A DNA stretch of 61,077 nt from Planctomycetia bacterium (GTDB lineage: Bacteria > Planctomycetota > Planctomycetia > Gemmatales > Gemmataceae), in assembly GCA_005786805.1 (NCBI GenBank), contig SYCV01000039.1, forward strand, positions 1 to 61,077. The letters run 5' to 3'. The position numbers and the translations under genes are program-made. Below the pieces are notes generated by a model. That model had not been told where the DNA came from, ran no database searches, and was given only the letters and a program-made list of their open reading frames with translations. This document shows, piece after piece, positions 20,138-30,600 of this stretch; position 1 is the stretch's first letter; each line of letters opens with the position of its first letter.

Positions 20138-21466
20138 TCAATCCTGAATTGGTATTTTGATCTGGATGACTGATTTATTTCTTTTCAACTTAAGGGAAAC
20201 CATATCTCCCGGTTTTTTAGAATCAATGGCGTAAAAGAAAACATCTGTTTCACGCTTTAAATCCGACTGGTCATCAAACCCGAGTAGTATATCGCCTTTT
20301 TGAACACCAGCTTTATGGGCTGTGGCATGAGGGCCGAATTGCCCCACATGTTTAACTCTTAATGCCATTGAATTTCCATCCAATCCCTCACTCTTTAATT
20401 CTTCATCAGTCATATTTTCCAGAAAAATCCCGCCAAGAACCATTCTTCGAAGCATCCATGATGATGATCTCCAAGATATATCATCCAACCTTCTCCATGA
20501 AGGTGGTAAAGCCAATTCCAAAGCCAAATTTTGATTGTTTCTTGTCACATCAACCATGACTTTGCCGCCATTGGCGGAAATGGAATTCAAAACCCACTGC
20601 ACATCGGCAATGGAAATAATTGGCTGTCCGTTCATTGTGTTAATCACATCATTTTTTCTTAATCCAGCCGCAAAACCGATTGATTTATCTTTAACCTCAA
20701 CCAGGGTGGCGGGTAAATCAGGATCAAACATGAGACCAATCGATTTGGGATGAGGATGAGGAAATAAAACCTCCTCAGGAATCTTGGATTTCACGGTTCT
20801 AAAATTCTGCCTGATGGCTTCACCAACCTGATGGCAATGAATGCAACTTTGCACCACTTTGCCCTCGTAATCCAGCTTGGGGCCATATTTCCCTTTTAAT
20901 GTTGGAAAAAGCTCGGGAGAGGAAAAATCAGGGGTTAAGCCCTTTTTACCCGCAAGCGCGGGCTTGTTCGTCGGATAATCAGCATGCAATTTCAGGACTG
21001 ATTGCATCGCCTTCCCCAGTCCCGTGATTGAAACATCACCAGTCCAATTGGTCCTGTGGGAGCGGGTGCCATACCTTCCATAAATGGTTCCGTCTGAATT
21101 TAAAAACAGGATTGCAAATGACTGGTCATAATCAAATTGAAAAATGGAAAGATCAAGTCCATTTGTCCCGACAATTCTCACCCGCACAAATTTTTCAAGC
21201 AGTGATTTTATTACAGTGTCTTTTTCCATTAATTCATCATCAAGTTTCACACATTCCTCACAAGGCAGACAGCGTAGAACCACCATCATCGGTTTTTTAT
21301 TTTTTCTGGCATCTTCAATTCCTTTTTGAAAATCATTGTAATGCCAGAAACCAGAAGCTTCATTTTTAGCCTTGTCATCCTTTACTTTTTGCTCCCTTGT
21401 CTGTGCAACTGAAATTGATGAAAATGCAGAAAAACAAATTAATCCGATGGCAATCAACTTCCTCAT
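20138..21466 (-). CDS. Thioredoxin-like - haem - double PDZ protein
   Basis: A 442-residue exported protein. Signal peptide 1-21; a thioredoxin-like domain (about 40-180) whose active-site position reads RCLPCEECV (C66, C69, C72), keeping CxxC and adding a third cysteine; a haem motif SCIHCHQ (C208/C211/H212); then two PDZ domains (about 245-325 and 350-440; KNDVINTMNGQPI and QKGDILLGFDD are the typical carboxylate-loop/strand segments). The order suggests a periplasmic redox sensor or adaptor; no protease domain is present despite the HtrA-like PDZ pair. It is last gene of a minus-strand operon (DUF1501, ceramidase-LamG, this), 17 bp after its neighbour. Confidence 0.8.
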   Translation of the reverse strand: MRKLIAIGLICFSAFSSISVAQTREQKVKDDKAKNEASGFWHYNDFQKGIEDARKNKKPMMVVLRCLPCEECVKLDDELMEKDTVIKSLLEKFVRVRIVGTNGLDLSIFQFDYDQSFAILFLNSDGTIYGRYGTRSHRTNWTGDVSITGLGKAMQSVLKLHADYPTNKPALAGKKGLTPDFSSPELFPTLKGKYGPKLDYEGKVVQSCIHCHQVGEAIRQNFRTVKSKIPEEVLFPHPHPKSIGLMFDPDLPATLVEVKDKSIGFAAGLRKNDVINTMNGQPIISIADVQWVLNSISANGGKVMVDVTRNNQNLALELALPPSWRRLDDISWRSSSWMLRRMVLGGIFLENMTDEELKSEGLDGNSMALRVKHVGQFGPHATAHKAGVQKGDILLGFDDQSDLKRETDVFFYAIDSKKPGDMVSLKLKRNKSVIQIKIPIQD

Positions 21467-21483
21467 TCTGATTTCTCCAAAAG

Positions 21484-23607
21484 CTAGGGTTTCAACCTTA
21501 GTGCAGCCCTGGGCCCGATTTCATTGAAAGGCAACTCTCTTGGATAAATTGCGACCTCATCAATTTTCCCCTCCCAGCCAAGCAATCCATCCGCCCGCCC
21601 CCCAATATAAAAATCCGAACTTAAAATCGGGTCTCCCGCTTCACCCTCGATATCTTTCTTCCCATCCAGGTAAACCTCGATTTTTTTCCCCTTGCGAATC
21701 AATGCCACATGATGCCACCCCTTGGTGGAAATGGCTGTTTTACCAATCTGAATTGGTGTGAAACTACTACCCCGGGAATAGAAAATTTTTCCGGGATTGG
21801 AAACTCCACCAATTCCCAAATGCTCGCCCATTGAATCCTTACCATTGGGATTTCCCCTGCTAAAAAAGAAACCCGCTATATTTCGGGAACCAAGGGGCAG
21901 CCCATTCCAAATCCAAGCCTCAAATGAATATTGATCCTGGATATTTTTAATATCAGAAGCCATACATCCGCCTACAAAATGAACAGCATGGTTCGATTTG
22001 TTATCACCAAAGGAATCCGACTGGGGGCCTGGAAGATAAAAGGCTTTGCCTTCCAAAAAACGACCATGATTTTTAAATGAAGATGAATCCAAGGCGGTAT
22101 TTCCCTCTATATCTTCAAAGCGCCAGTATGCAAGCGGAGAAGACTTTGCAATTATTTCGGAATAGGCACAAGCCCTCGGAATCCTTGATTTTCTTTTACT
22201 TTGAGAGAGCTGCTCAAATGAAAGAAGAATAGATTCAACAATACGAGGCTCAGCACCAACTTCAAGTGCTGCGGTGCGGGCCGGCCAGGTGGTATATCCG
22301 CCCAATGCATGTTGTTCAGGAGGCGGGATATAGCCCTCGGCACCATTTGCTAGTTCAATGTTCATGGTCAACTCAAACGGGCTTTGTTCCTTGATTTTAA
22401 TCCCGGTAATACCAAACACTTCGTTTGGAATCGCGGCAATACCCATTTCCCCTATCCTTATGGCCTGGAGTTTCAACGCCGCATTTGGTTGGTCCAACAA
22501 ATAAAACTGTTCTTTTGCGTAAACTTCCTCCCTATTCTTGGGTAGATCTGAATTCATTTTTGTAATCAAAGCCTTTGCCCATTCCTGTTTTTTCATATCT
22601 GGAATTCGCTTTTTAAATTTTAATTCATTCTCACGAATCTCGAGCGGAACCCAATCTTTGTACTTAACATTCTGAAGGGCATGAAAACATTGATCTGCAA
22701 TCTCCGCCGCATATGTGTGAATATCCCTTTTTGGCGCGACTTCCCCATAATTCATCCACATAAGATCACCACTTGTACCCTGGGACATGAAAGACACATT
22801 CCTTGAATCCGGAAATTTCCCGATGATTCTTTTGTCCAATTGATTGCAAAAATGTCCAAAATAATCTGCTGAAACAGCCTGGGAACCATAGTAATGCATT
22901 GAATAATTTGCAAACACCGCAAGCGGTTGCGCCTTGTCCGTCTGGACTGAAAGCATTGTGATGACAGGATCAACGGGACCTGACGGCCCTATTACATTCG
23001 GATTTTTATGCCCGGGATGCATATTAGCCCTGACCGTTTTATCACCAAACGGGTCAGATAACATCTTGTCAGGTTGGTAAATCCAACGCCTGCAATAGGT
23101 GTGCGCGTAATCCTCAAAAGCTGTCCATCCAATCCTGGCACGGACTTTATTTTTATGGGCAAGCGTCACGACCCTTACAATTTGTGGCGCAAGGAAAGAT
23201 TTATATGCTTCATCAGTCCTTGTTCCCAACACCCCCATCACGGACGGAGCGGAATGGGTATGGGTTGCACTTATCATGATGTTTGCCTGCAGGATACCAG
23301 TCGTTTCCTGAATCATGAGTTTAATCGAATCAAGAAAATCACGCGGCATCATGCAAGTGTCAACAACAACCAGTGCGATTTGGTTTTTCCCATTATCAAG
23401 AACCAAGGCACGCGCATATAGATTATCAACCTTCGACTTGGCTGTAGCTTCAAGAAATCCACCATTGACAATCACTGGGAAGTTTGCGGGAGAAATATCA
23501 ACAACCGCAGCACCGGCTTTAAAAACCATGCCTAAGGGGTCCTGGTCATTTGAAAAAACCGGGGAGACCAAAATTAGGGTCAACAAAAGACACACACGAT
23601 TCATCAT
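21484..23607 (-). CDS. Neutral/alkaline ceramidase-like protein with C-terminal LamG
   Basis: About 707 residues. The N-terminal two thirds match the neutral/alkaline non-lysosomal ceramidase family, with the zinc-site pattern ATHTHSAP (histidines near 116 and 118 of the chosen start). The C-terminal third is a LamG/concanavalin A-like jelly roll (YWRFEDIEGNTALDSS through IGGRADGLLGWEGKIDEVAIY). Planctomycete members of this family need not act on ceramide; an amide or other lipid or sugar bond is possible. I use ATG 23607; 23604 is equally possible and a TTG at 23616 is less likely. A signal peptide is clear. It is the middle gene of the DUF1501-ceramidase-thioredoxin/PDZ operon. Confidence 0.85.
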   Translation of the reverse strand: MMNRVCLLLTLILVSPVFSNDQDPLGMVFKAGAAVVDISPANFPVIVNGGFLEATAKSKVDNLYARALVLDNGKNQIALVVVDTCMMPRDFLDSIKLMIQETTGILQANIMISATHTHSAPSVMGVLGTRTDEAYKSFLAPQIVRVVTLAHKNKVRARIGWTAFEDYAHTYCRRWIYQPDKMLSDPFGDKTVRANMHPGHKNPNVIGPSGPVDPVITMLSVQTDKAQPLAVFANYSMHYYGSQAVSADYFGHFCNQLDKRIIGKFPDSRNVSFMSQGTSGDLMWMNYGEVAPKRDIHTYAAEIADQCFHALQNVKYKDWVPLEIRENELKFKKRIPDMKKQEWAKALITKMNSDLPKNREEVYAKEQFYLLDQPNAALKLQAIRIGEMGIAAIPNEVFGITGIKIKEQSPFELTMNIELANGAEGYIPPPEQHALGGYTTWPARTAALEVGAEPRIVESILLSFEQLSQSKRKSRIPRACAYSEIIAKSSPLAYWRFEDIEGNTALDSSSFKNHGRFLEGKAFYLPGPQSDSFGDNKSNHAVHFVGGCMASDIKNIQDQYSFEAWIWNGLPLGSRNIAGFFFSRGNPNGKDSMGEHLGIGGVSNPGKIFYSRGSSFTPIQIGKTAISTKGWHHVALIRKGKKIEVYLDGKKDIEGEAGDPILSSDFYIGGRADGLLGWEGKIDEVAIYPRELPFNEIGPRAALRLKP

Positions 23608-23651
23608 TAGCCCCAAAGGTTAAGTAACAAGACGCGAGGGCACTATATAAA

Positions 23652-25085
23652 TCAAGTTTTTGAAAGCTCTGCGATCGCTTCCCCAGAACGAATAATTGGC
23701 GTAGGCCTGCCACTGAAATCTTTTAGGGTGATGTTTTTGTAATCAATCCCTAGGTGCTGATAAATAGTCGCAAGAAAATCCTCGGGAGAAACCTTCCGAG
23801 AAACGGGATCCTCCCCTTTTTTATCGGTTGCGCCAATAATCTGGCCGGTGTTGATACCACCACCCGCAAAAAGAAAAGAGCCTGCCCTGGGCCAGTGGTC
23901 TCTTCCCGGTTGAACAACTCCGGCAGCAGCACTGGCAATTCCACCTCCGCTGCTTGCCACATGAGAAATTCTCGGAGTGCGGCCAAATTCACCACCGACA
24001 GCGACTAGAACCCTCTTATCCAAACCTCTGGCATAAATATCCTCGATAAGGGCGGTGACCGCCTGGTCGAAGAAAGGAGCACGGTATTTTAACGCATCAA
24101 ACACATGATGGTTGACTGCATGGTCATCCCAATTTGCAACTCTTCCACAAAGCGGGCCATCAAACTCGGTGGTGACAATTTCCACTCCAGATTCAACCAA
24201 GCGCCTTGCCATCAAGCATTGCTGTCCCCAGGAATTCAAACCATAGCGCTCCCGCAATTTCTGGGGTTCTTTTGAAAGATCAAATGCTATTTGAGCCTTT
24301 GTGCTTAGAAACATATCCAGTGCCTGGCGTTCAAATTGATCCATGGCAAGGGCATCACCCGATCTATCAATCGACTTCATGATTTGCGCCAGGGATTCGC
24401 GAAGGCCTATTCTTTCAGAAAGTCTTTTCCTCTGTCCATCATCCCTCAGGCCAATATTTGGAATCGAAAAGTTGGGATTACTGGGATCACCTAAAATCTT
24501 GAAAGCATCATAACCGCTTCCTAGGTATGTCGAACCGGCGATGGTGAAACTGTCATATCGATCAACTGGGTTTACTGCAACATAGTTGGGTATTCCCTTC
24601 GCACCCCCTGAGCGAAGAAAATTTGCGATTGACATCCAATCAGGATATCGGGGGCCGGGTTTATCCTGGGCGTCGGGGTCACCCGAAAGCATTTGCAGTG
24701 AACCAGCAGGATGACCGCCGCCCGTATGGGCGATTGAGCGTAAAATTGTGTATTTATTGGCAATACCGGCCAATCCCGGGAGCAACTCCGTCAAATGGAT
24801 ACCCGGCACATTGGTATTTATCTGCTTGAAAGGCCCCCGATACTCGGAAGGCGCATCGGGTTTTGGATCAAAAGTATCAAGGTGACTGCAACCACCTCTA
24901 AGCCAGACAAGAATGATTGCTGAATTTTCCGAAGGCCTCGAATTGGAAGCAAGACTCCGCAGGTTGAATAACCCAGGCAACCCAAGACTTGTAAACCCAC
25001 CCAATCCCAGGCGAAGCAATTCCCTTCTGCCAATCTTATACTTACTCGAAAAAACATTTTTGCCAGGCATGGGTAAATTACTCAT
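23652..25085 (-). CDS. DUF1501 family protein, Tat-exported
   Basis: A 477-residue DUF1501 protein with Tat motif GRRELLRLG (arginines 20-21), LRGGCSHLDTFDPKPD, and a C-terminal AGGGINTGQIIGATD. Unlike the other DUF1501 genes here it has no adjacent PSCyt2-PSD1 partner. Instead it leads an operon with a ceramidase-like protein (44 bp gap) and a thioredoxin/haem/PDZ protein. An extra glycine/serine-rich loop (ASSGGGIASAAAGV) sits before the GRDHW motif. Function unknown. Confidence 0.92.
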   Translation of the reverse strand: MSNLPMPGKNVFSSKYKIGRRELLRLGLGGFTSLGLPGLFNLRSLASNSRPSENSAIILVWLRGGCSHLDTFDPKPDAPSEYRGPFKQINTNVPGIHLTELLPGLAGIANKYTILRSIAHTGGGHPAGSLQMLSGDPDAQDKPGPRYPDWMSIANFLRSGGAKGIPNYVAVNPVDRYDSFTIAGSTYLGSGYDAFKILGDPSNPNFSIPNIGLRDDGQRKRLSERIGLRESLAQIMKSIDRSGDALAMDQFERQALDMFLSTKAQIAFDLSKEPQKLRERYGLNSWGQQCLMARRLVESGVEIVTTEFDGPLCGRVANWDDHAVNHHVFDALKYRAPFFDQAVTALIEDIYARGLDKRVLVAVGGEFGRTPRISHVASSGGGIASAAAGVVQPGRDHWPRAGSFLFAGGGINTGQIIGATDKKGEDPVSRKVSPEDFLATIYQHLGIDYKNITLKDFSGRPTPIIRSGEAIAELSKT

Positions 25086-25307
25086 TCAAAATTCCCGGAG
25101 AGGAATTAACATCGACTAATTGAATTTAGTCAATCAACTTGCTTGATTGTAACCTTTCCAAATCAGTCTTTCATAGTGATAATTGAGATTTAACAGGCTA
25201 ATTTGAAAAACTGAAACTTTCAAAGATTTAGAGGAATTATAATTGACCCAAAGTCCAATCAAGATTACGAATTAACCATTGAACAATAAAGTAAAGGAAT
25301 TATAAGA

Positions 25308-25952
25308 ATGCGAAATTCATTACCATTTATTGCCTCCCTATGCTTTCTAAGCCTTGCGATTTCACAGGAAACCAATGAAAGCAAAGTCATATTTGATGGC
25401 AAATCCCTTCAAGGTTGGGATGGGAATGAAAAAGTATGGTGAGTAAAAGATGGGGTCATTGTTGGTGGTTCCTTCGATGGGAATCCCAGGAACGAATTTC
25501 TCACCTATAAATCCAGCTATAAAAACTTTATTCTTGAACTTGATTACAAACTCATCTGCAAGGATGGAGACCCAAATGCAGGGATTCAATTCAGAAGTAA
25601 ACGCATTGAAAATCCGCCCAACGAAATGTATGGTTTCCAAGCCGACATAGGTAGTTACAAGAAAGGCAATTTAATCTCAGGGAGTTTGTACGATGAATCC
25701 CGCAGAAAAAAATTCCTGGTTCAATCAGACCCAAAGCTTGTGAAGGAAATCGAAAAGCTTGAAGACTGGAATACTTATAAAATTGTGGCCAATGGAAATA
25801 GCATCGAACTTTACCTCAATGGAAAAAAAACCTGTGATTACACTGAAACAGACAAATCCATTGAAAGCACAGGTTTTATCGGCCTCCAGATCCATGGCAA
25901 CTGCAAAGCTGAGGTTTATTACAGGAATATAAAGGTTAAAGAATTACCTTAA
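25308..25952 (+). pseudogene. DUF1080 gene interrupted by an in-frame TGA
   Basis: A signal peptide and DUF1080 (PF06439; 3-keto-disaccharide hydrolase/LamG-like) open reading frame starts at ATG 25308 with AAGGA upstream. It runs 44 codons (FDGKSLQGWDGNEKVW) to a TGA at 25440-25442, then continues in the same frame without further damage to TAA at 25952 (VKDGVIVGG, NAGIQFRSKR, IGLQIHGNC). The paralogue at 38744-39478 has Ser at the TGA position (KLWSVEDG), so a single base change explains the stop. The part after the stop would be 170 residues with no signal peptide. It is either a fresh pseudogene, a sequencing error or readthrough. TGA is a normal stop elsewhere in the window, so an altered genetic code is unlikely. 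Confidence 0.85.
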
Positions 25953-25966
25953 AAACTTCCTAAAAA

Positions 25967-27595
25967 ATGGTTCAAGACTTTGAAAGCAAGCCTGTGATTT
26001 GCAAGAAAAGCCTTCTAGGTTTTGCAATAGCCTGCATCACTTTATTCTGTATGTCGTATTCCCAGGCACCGTTATTTTACTCCAATCAAAACCAATATTT
26101 CCTTCATGGCTTCACCAAGGCAAAACTAGGCTATCTTGAAAACGACTGGCTTGGTAACACCACAGACCCCACCCCCTTGTTTAGCCAGCTTGTCAGTGTC
26201 ACCATTCGCTGGCTTGATAAAAATATTTTTTATTTTTATTACGCCTTTCTCCAGGGATTTTTTCTTTTTTCCGCATGGATCATTTTCCATCAAAAAGCAA
26301 AATCCAAGAATCTTGAAATTGGCCATTACGCCCTATTCAGCGCGACATTCATCCTGATTCATTCCGCGGCTTTAAGATGGTTATCCTATCGAATATTGGG
26401 GGATGATTACCCATGGTTTTTCCAAGCTGGGGTTGCAGGCCAATACATCTTAGGAGCGATGTTCCAACCGTCAAATTTTGGCGTATTTCTACTTTTGGGT
26501 GTTTCACTTTTTTTAATCAAAAGACATTTTGTCGCGACTTTTTTCACTTGCCTGGCTGGCATACTGCACACCACTTATCTGCTAAGTGGCGCTTTAATCA
26601 TCATCGGTTTCCAGGTATACCTTATTCTCGAGGGTAAAACTAAAAAGGCGTTTCTCATCGGAGTCCTCGCGTTATCACTTGTTGCACCATCTGTATTTTA
26701 TGCCGCTGGAAACTTCCAACCATCAAGCATGGATGGATTCAAGGAAGCCCAGGAATTTCTTGTGAAGTTCAGGTTACCCCATCACTGCCTGCCCCATTTA
26801 TGGCTCGACTGGGTCGCATGCCTGCAAATAAGTTGGATCATTTTCGCATTATTTTTATCCAGAAAAAACAGGGAATCATTGATTATTTTGATCCCGTTCC
26901 TATTGGGATTGATCCTGACCATCTTGCAGGTTATCACAAGTAGCAACACCCTCGCACTTCTTTTCCCATGGCGAATAAGTTCCGTACTAGTCCCCCTTTC
27001 AACCATGATTATTCTTTCGGAATTCATTGTTAATCTGAAACCCGCGATAGAAACCAAAAAAATACTCCATGGATCCCTGATCGCTATTATTCCTGTCGCC
27101 ATACTCGGTATTTTAATTCCCCTTTCCAATTCAGGATTCATGGTGAACCAGAATGAAATCGGGATTCTGAACCACATAAAAAACACCAAACAACTGGGAG
27201 ATTTATATCTTATCCCCGTGAATGTTCCCGACCTCGCCAGCACAACCAAAGGTTCGCTTTCAAGCGATTTCAAACCTGTGGGAAAGAAAAAGATAGAAGC
27301 CAGGATTGTGCCTGTTGACATGCAAAGATTCCGCCTGTATACCCAGGCACCTCTTTTTGTCGATTTCAAATCAATTCCTTACAAGGATGCTGATGTACTT
27401 GAATGGCACAGAAGACTGGTTTTAGCCCGAAACTGGCAGAAAAGAATGGCCGACAACTTTTCCCCAGAATTAATTCAAGAATTACATGAAAATAAAATCA
27501 ATCACATCATCACCAATTCAAAAACCGAGCTTCCATTAACTGGCCTGGAATTAAAATATTCCGATGAGTATTTCAAACTGTGGAAAATAAAATAG
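25967..27595 (+). CDS. Polytopic membrane protein of unknown function
   Basis: A 542-residue integral membrane protein with about ten hydrophobic segments (first near 14-34, then through about 385), followed by a soluble C-terminal domain of about 140 residues. Features such as LENDWLGNTTDPTPLFS and a charged loop after the first helix recall planctomycete DUF6798-like proteins or GT-C-type membrane proteins; I am not certain of the family. The start ATG is 14 bp after the DUF1080 reading frame and has no obvious Shine-Dalgarno, suggesting coupling to it. Function not assigned. Confidence 0.7.
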   Translation: MVQDFESKPVICKKSLLGFAIACITLFCMSYSQAPLFYSNQNQYFLHGFTKAKLGYLENDWLGNTTDPTPLFSQLVSVTIRWLDKNIFYFYYAFLQGFFLFSAWIIFHQKAKSKNLEIGHYALFSATFILIHSAALRWLSYRILGDDYPWFFQAGVAGQYILGAMFQPSNFGVFLLLGVSLFLIKRHFVATFFTCLAGILHTTYLLSGALIIIGFQVYLILEGKTKKAFLIGVLALSLVAPSVFYAAGNFQPSSMDGFKEAQEFLVKFRLPHHCLPHLWLDWVACLQISWIIFALFLSRKNRESLIILIPFLLGLILTILQVITSSNTLALLFPWRISSVLVPLSTMIILSEFIVNLKPAIETKKILHGSLIAIIPVAILGILIPLSNSGFMVNQNEIGILNHIKNTKQLGDLYLIPVNVPDLASTTKGSLSSDFKPVGKKKIEARIVPVDMQRFRLYTQAPLFVDFKSIPYKDADVLEWHRRLVLARNWQKRMADNFSPELIQELHENKINHIITNSKTELPLTGLELKYSDEYFKLWKIK

Positions 27596-27624
27596 GCCCG
27601 GGACCAATAGGATCACCCGGGCCT
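27594..27624. terminator. Bidirectional intrinsic terminator
   Basis: A perfect 9-bp GC-rich stem, AGGCCCGGG at 27594-27602 and CCCGGGCCT at 27616-27624, with a 13-base loop. It overlaps the stop of the membrane protein gene and faces the end of the convergent gene at 27646. On the minus strand the stem is followed by an ATTTTATTTT tail, so it is a good terminator for that gene; the plus-side tail is AT-rich but lacks a long T run. Confidence 0.8.
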
Positions 27625-27645
27625 TGCAATAATAATTATTGATTA

Positions 27646-30600
27646 TTATTTCTTGAACATCTGATGATTCGGATCTCCCCTTGAAAGCAGATACGCGAGC
27701 AAATCGAGAACCTCATTCTCATTAAGGGTTTTTAATAGATCCTGGGGCATCAGGGATACAGGTGAAGCTTTAACAGATTCTATATCCTTCTTTTTCAAGT
27801 CCTGAACTTTGCTGGAATCTTCAGGATCTGTAACCACGATAAGGGATTCGGTGTTTTCGCTCACCACTTTTCCCGTGATGAATTTACCACTCTTGGTCTC
27901 TATCACGGATGCCTTGTACTGATCAGAAATAACCTTGTTGGGCTCGACGATCGATTCACAAAGATCTTTCAAGCTGAATCGTCCAGCAACCTGGCTTAGG
28001 TCCGGACCAGTCGCACCGCCCTCGCCATTGTAACGATGGCATACAACACATCGTGAGGCAGCATACATTTTTTGACCATTTTTAAAATCCCTTTTGACCA
28101 ACTTACCATCAGCAAGCTGAACTAATTCCGTGAGCTTGTATTCCCTGCCTGGCCCCACAGCTTTGGGCAATGCCGGAGCTTTATATGGTTTTTTCAAACC
28201 CAACGCCTCGATTGCAAGTCTTTCGACATCGGTGGCATTATCAAAGGCTTCTTTTTCTATGTTGTTTAAAAAGCCTTGATAACTAGCCCCTCCGCTTTTT
28301 GCACGGGCGTCATTCAATGCTGTGAAATAAATCTTCCTTTGGTCAATGGTCCAATTTTCCTTCAAATTCCTAAGGGAGTAGATATAGTAATTTTTTTGCA
28401 GATCAGGAAAATTTGAAAACATCCTTGATATTCCCCCGCCGTATCCACGATTCCTAAGGAGCAATTCCTCCATCTCCTTGCCATCAACAGCTTTCGATGG
28501 TTGAAGAAGCAACTGGGTGACTTTCCCTGCAATCGTGGCAGATTTCAAATAAACCAAAAGATCCCCAAGATCCCTGTTCAATCTTTCATCGTTTGAAGGA
28601 AAGAAAGGATCAAGCTTGGCAGCCAACTTCGAGGCAACTTCTTTGGCAGGTTCTCCCATGCGAATAAATAGAAGTTGATACGCCCTGACAATTTCCAACT
28701 TCTGGTTCTCACTGAGTGAGGAAAATTCTAATTTTCCCAAGGCATCCAAACCGGCTGGCTGCAAGCTCTTATCGGCCTGCCTTGCAAAAGCTACTATCCC
28801 CTGAATCAGCGCCTCCGGGTTCTTTTCAGACAGTACCTTATCCTGCCAAGTTTTTGGATCCTGGTGTTCGAGGGCAACTCTTGCAGCATAACGAATGAAT
28901 CGATCTTCATGTCCAAGGTTTTCCAAAATGAATTTCAACTGCTCAGCGTTGACTTTCGAGGGGTTATGAAAAGCTTCAAGCTTCTTTCGGAACTCTCGTT
29001 CCTTAGCGCCTTCCTTGTCATTCAACTCCACTGGTGCTGTGGACTCATTACCCACATAAGTGACCCTGAATAATTCAGACTGGGCACCTCTTCCGCCTAT
29101 TGAAAAATACAAGGCACCATCCTTGCCAGCAACAACATCCGTCAATGGAAGCGGTGTCCTCGAGACAAACTCTTCCTTGACAGCCTTGTAACTGCTGCCC
29201 ATGGGGGTGATATGAATTGCGTACATGGTTCCAAAAGTCCAATCGCAAATATAAAGAGCCTTTTGATATTTCGCCGGGAACTTTGTTCCATAGCCAAAAT
29301 CAACTCCAACAGGCGATCCAGGACCTATATCCACCATCGCGGGAAGGCTATCAACATAGTGGGCAGGCCATTTGCCAGTTCCACTTCTCCAACCGAGTTC
29401 ACTGCCGCTGGAAGCATGGTTCACCCGGGTTGGGCGATACCAAGGCATTCCCATGTCCCATTCCATATCCGCGTCATAAACAAACATTTCGCCATCCGCA
29501 TTCAAGGCAATGTCATACTGATTGCGATATCCACTGCTAACAATTTCCCATTCCTTGCCATCTGGATCAGTTTTGGCAATATAACCACCAGGGGCAAGAA
29601 TACCTCTGGCATGGCCATTTGCATCCCATTGCCTGGGTAACAAATGATCCTCCCCCCAATTACTTGGCAACCGGCTAGCGTTGAAATTTTCGGGTGGAAG
29701 AGTGTGATTTCCACATACAACCAAAATGGATTTACCATCGGGAGACAACCGTAGCGCATGGGGTCCGTGCTCACCACCGCCCCGCAAGGCCTTAAGCTTT
29801 ACAACTTCATCAAATTGATCATCATTATTTGTATCGCGGAGCCTATACAACCCACTACCCTGCCCACCATTTACAGAAACATACAAACTGCCAAAGGCAA
29901 AAAGCATACCTTGGGCGGAACTCATCTTAACATCAAGTTTCTCAACCTTGACATCACCAGCAACTCCAGGCGCGGGAACCGTGATCCGGTAAAGCCCCTT
30001 ATCACCCTGATCAGAAGCTATAATTCGCCCCTTCGGATCAACCGTAAGGCACACCCATGATCCAAGTTTATCCTTGGGCACGGTGAAAAGCCTTTCCACT
30101 TGAAAACCCGGAAGCAAATTGAAAGAAGAACTTGGAGCAGATGCGACACCTTCACCAGACAATACATTACCCCATGGGTTGTCACCGAGCTTGGCGACCT
30201 TCTTGGCAGCAACCATTTTGTCTGATTTACCAGATTCAACAGCTTTCCAAGAATCATCAGAAACCACATACGATACCTTGCCATCGGAACTGGTAAGAAC
30301 CATCTTGAATACAAAACCCGCAACCCCTCCTTCATTCTCCACAAATGCTTCCAGGGTATTGGTACCGGCTTTAAGAACCTTGGACACATCAACTTCGACG
30401 GGTGTTTGCCACTCGGAACTTTTGCCGATATCTTGACCGTTGATTTTCATTTTAACAATATTATCGCAGGAGAATTTAACCTTCCCTTTACCACCGTTAA
30501 AGTCAAAAGCCTTGGTTAAAACATATTTGGAATTGTTGCTGGCGCCCCAGATCCAAAATGGATTAGGACCTCCGGAAAAATCATTGCCACGCTTGGTTTT

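Noticed and set aside
25440-25442. In-frame TGA as evidence for an altered genetic code or selenocysteine
   Set aside because: TGA is the ordinary stop of several genes here (for example at 9250-9252 and 27-29), the paralogue has Ser at that site, and no SECIS-like hairpin directly follows.
26782-27369. 195-codon open frame antisense to the membrane protein
   Set aside because: Lies wholly inside a clear membrane-protein gene and shows no family features.
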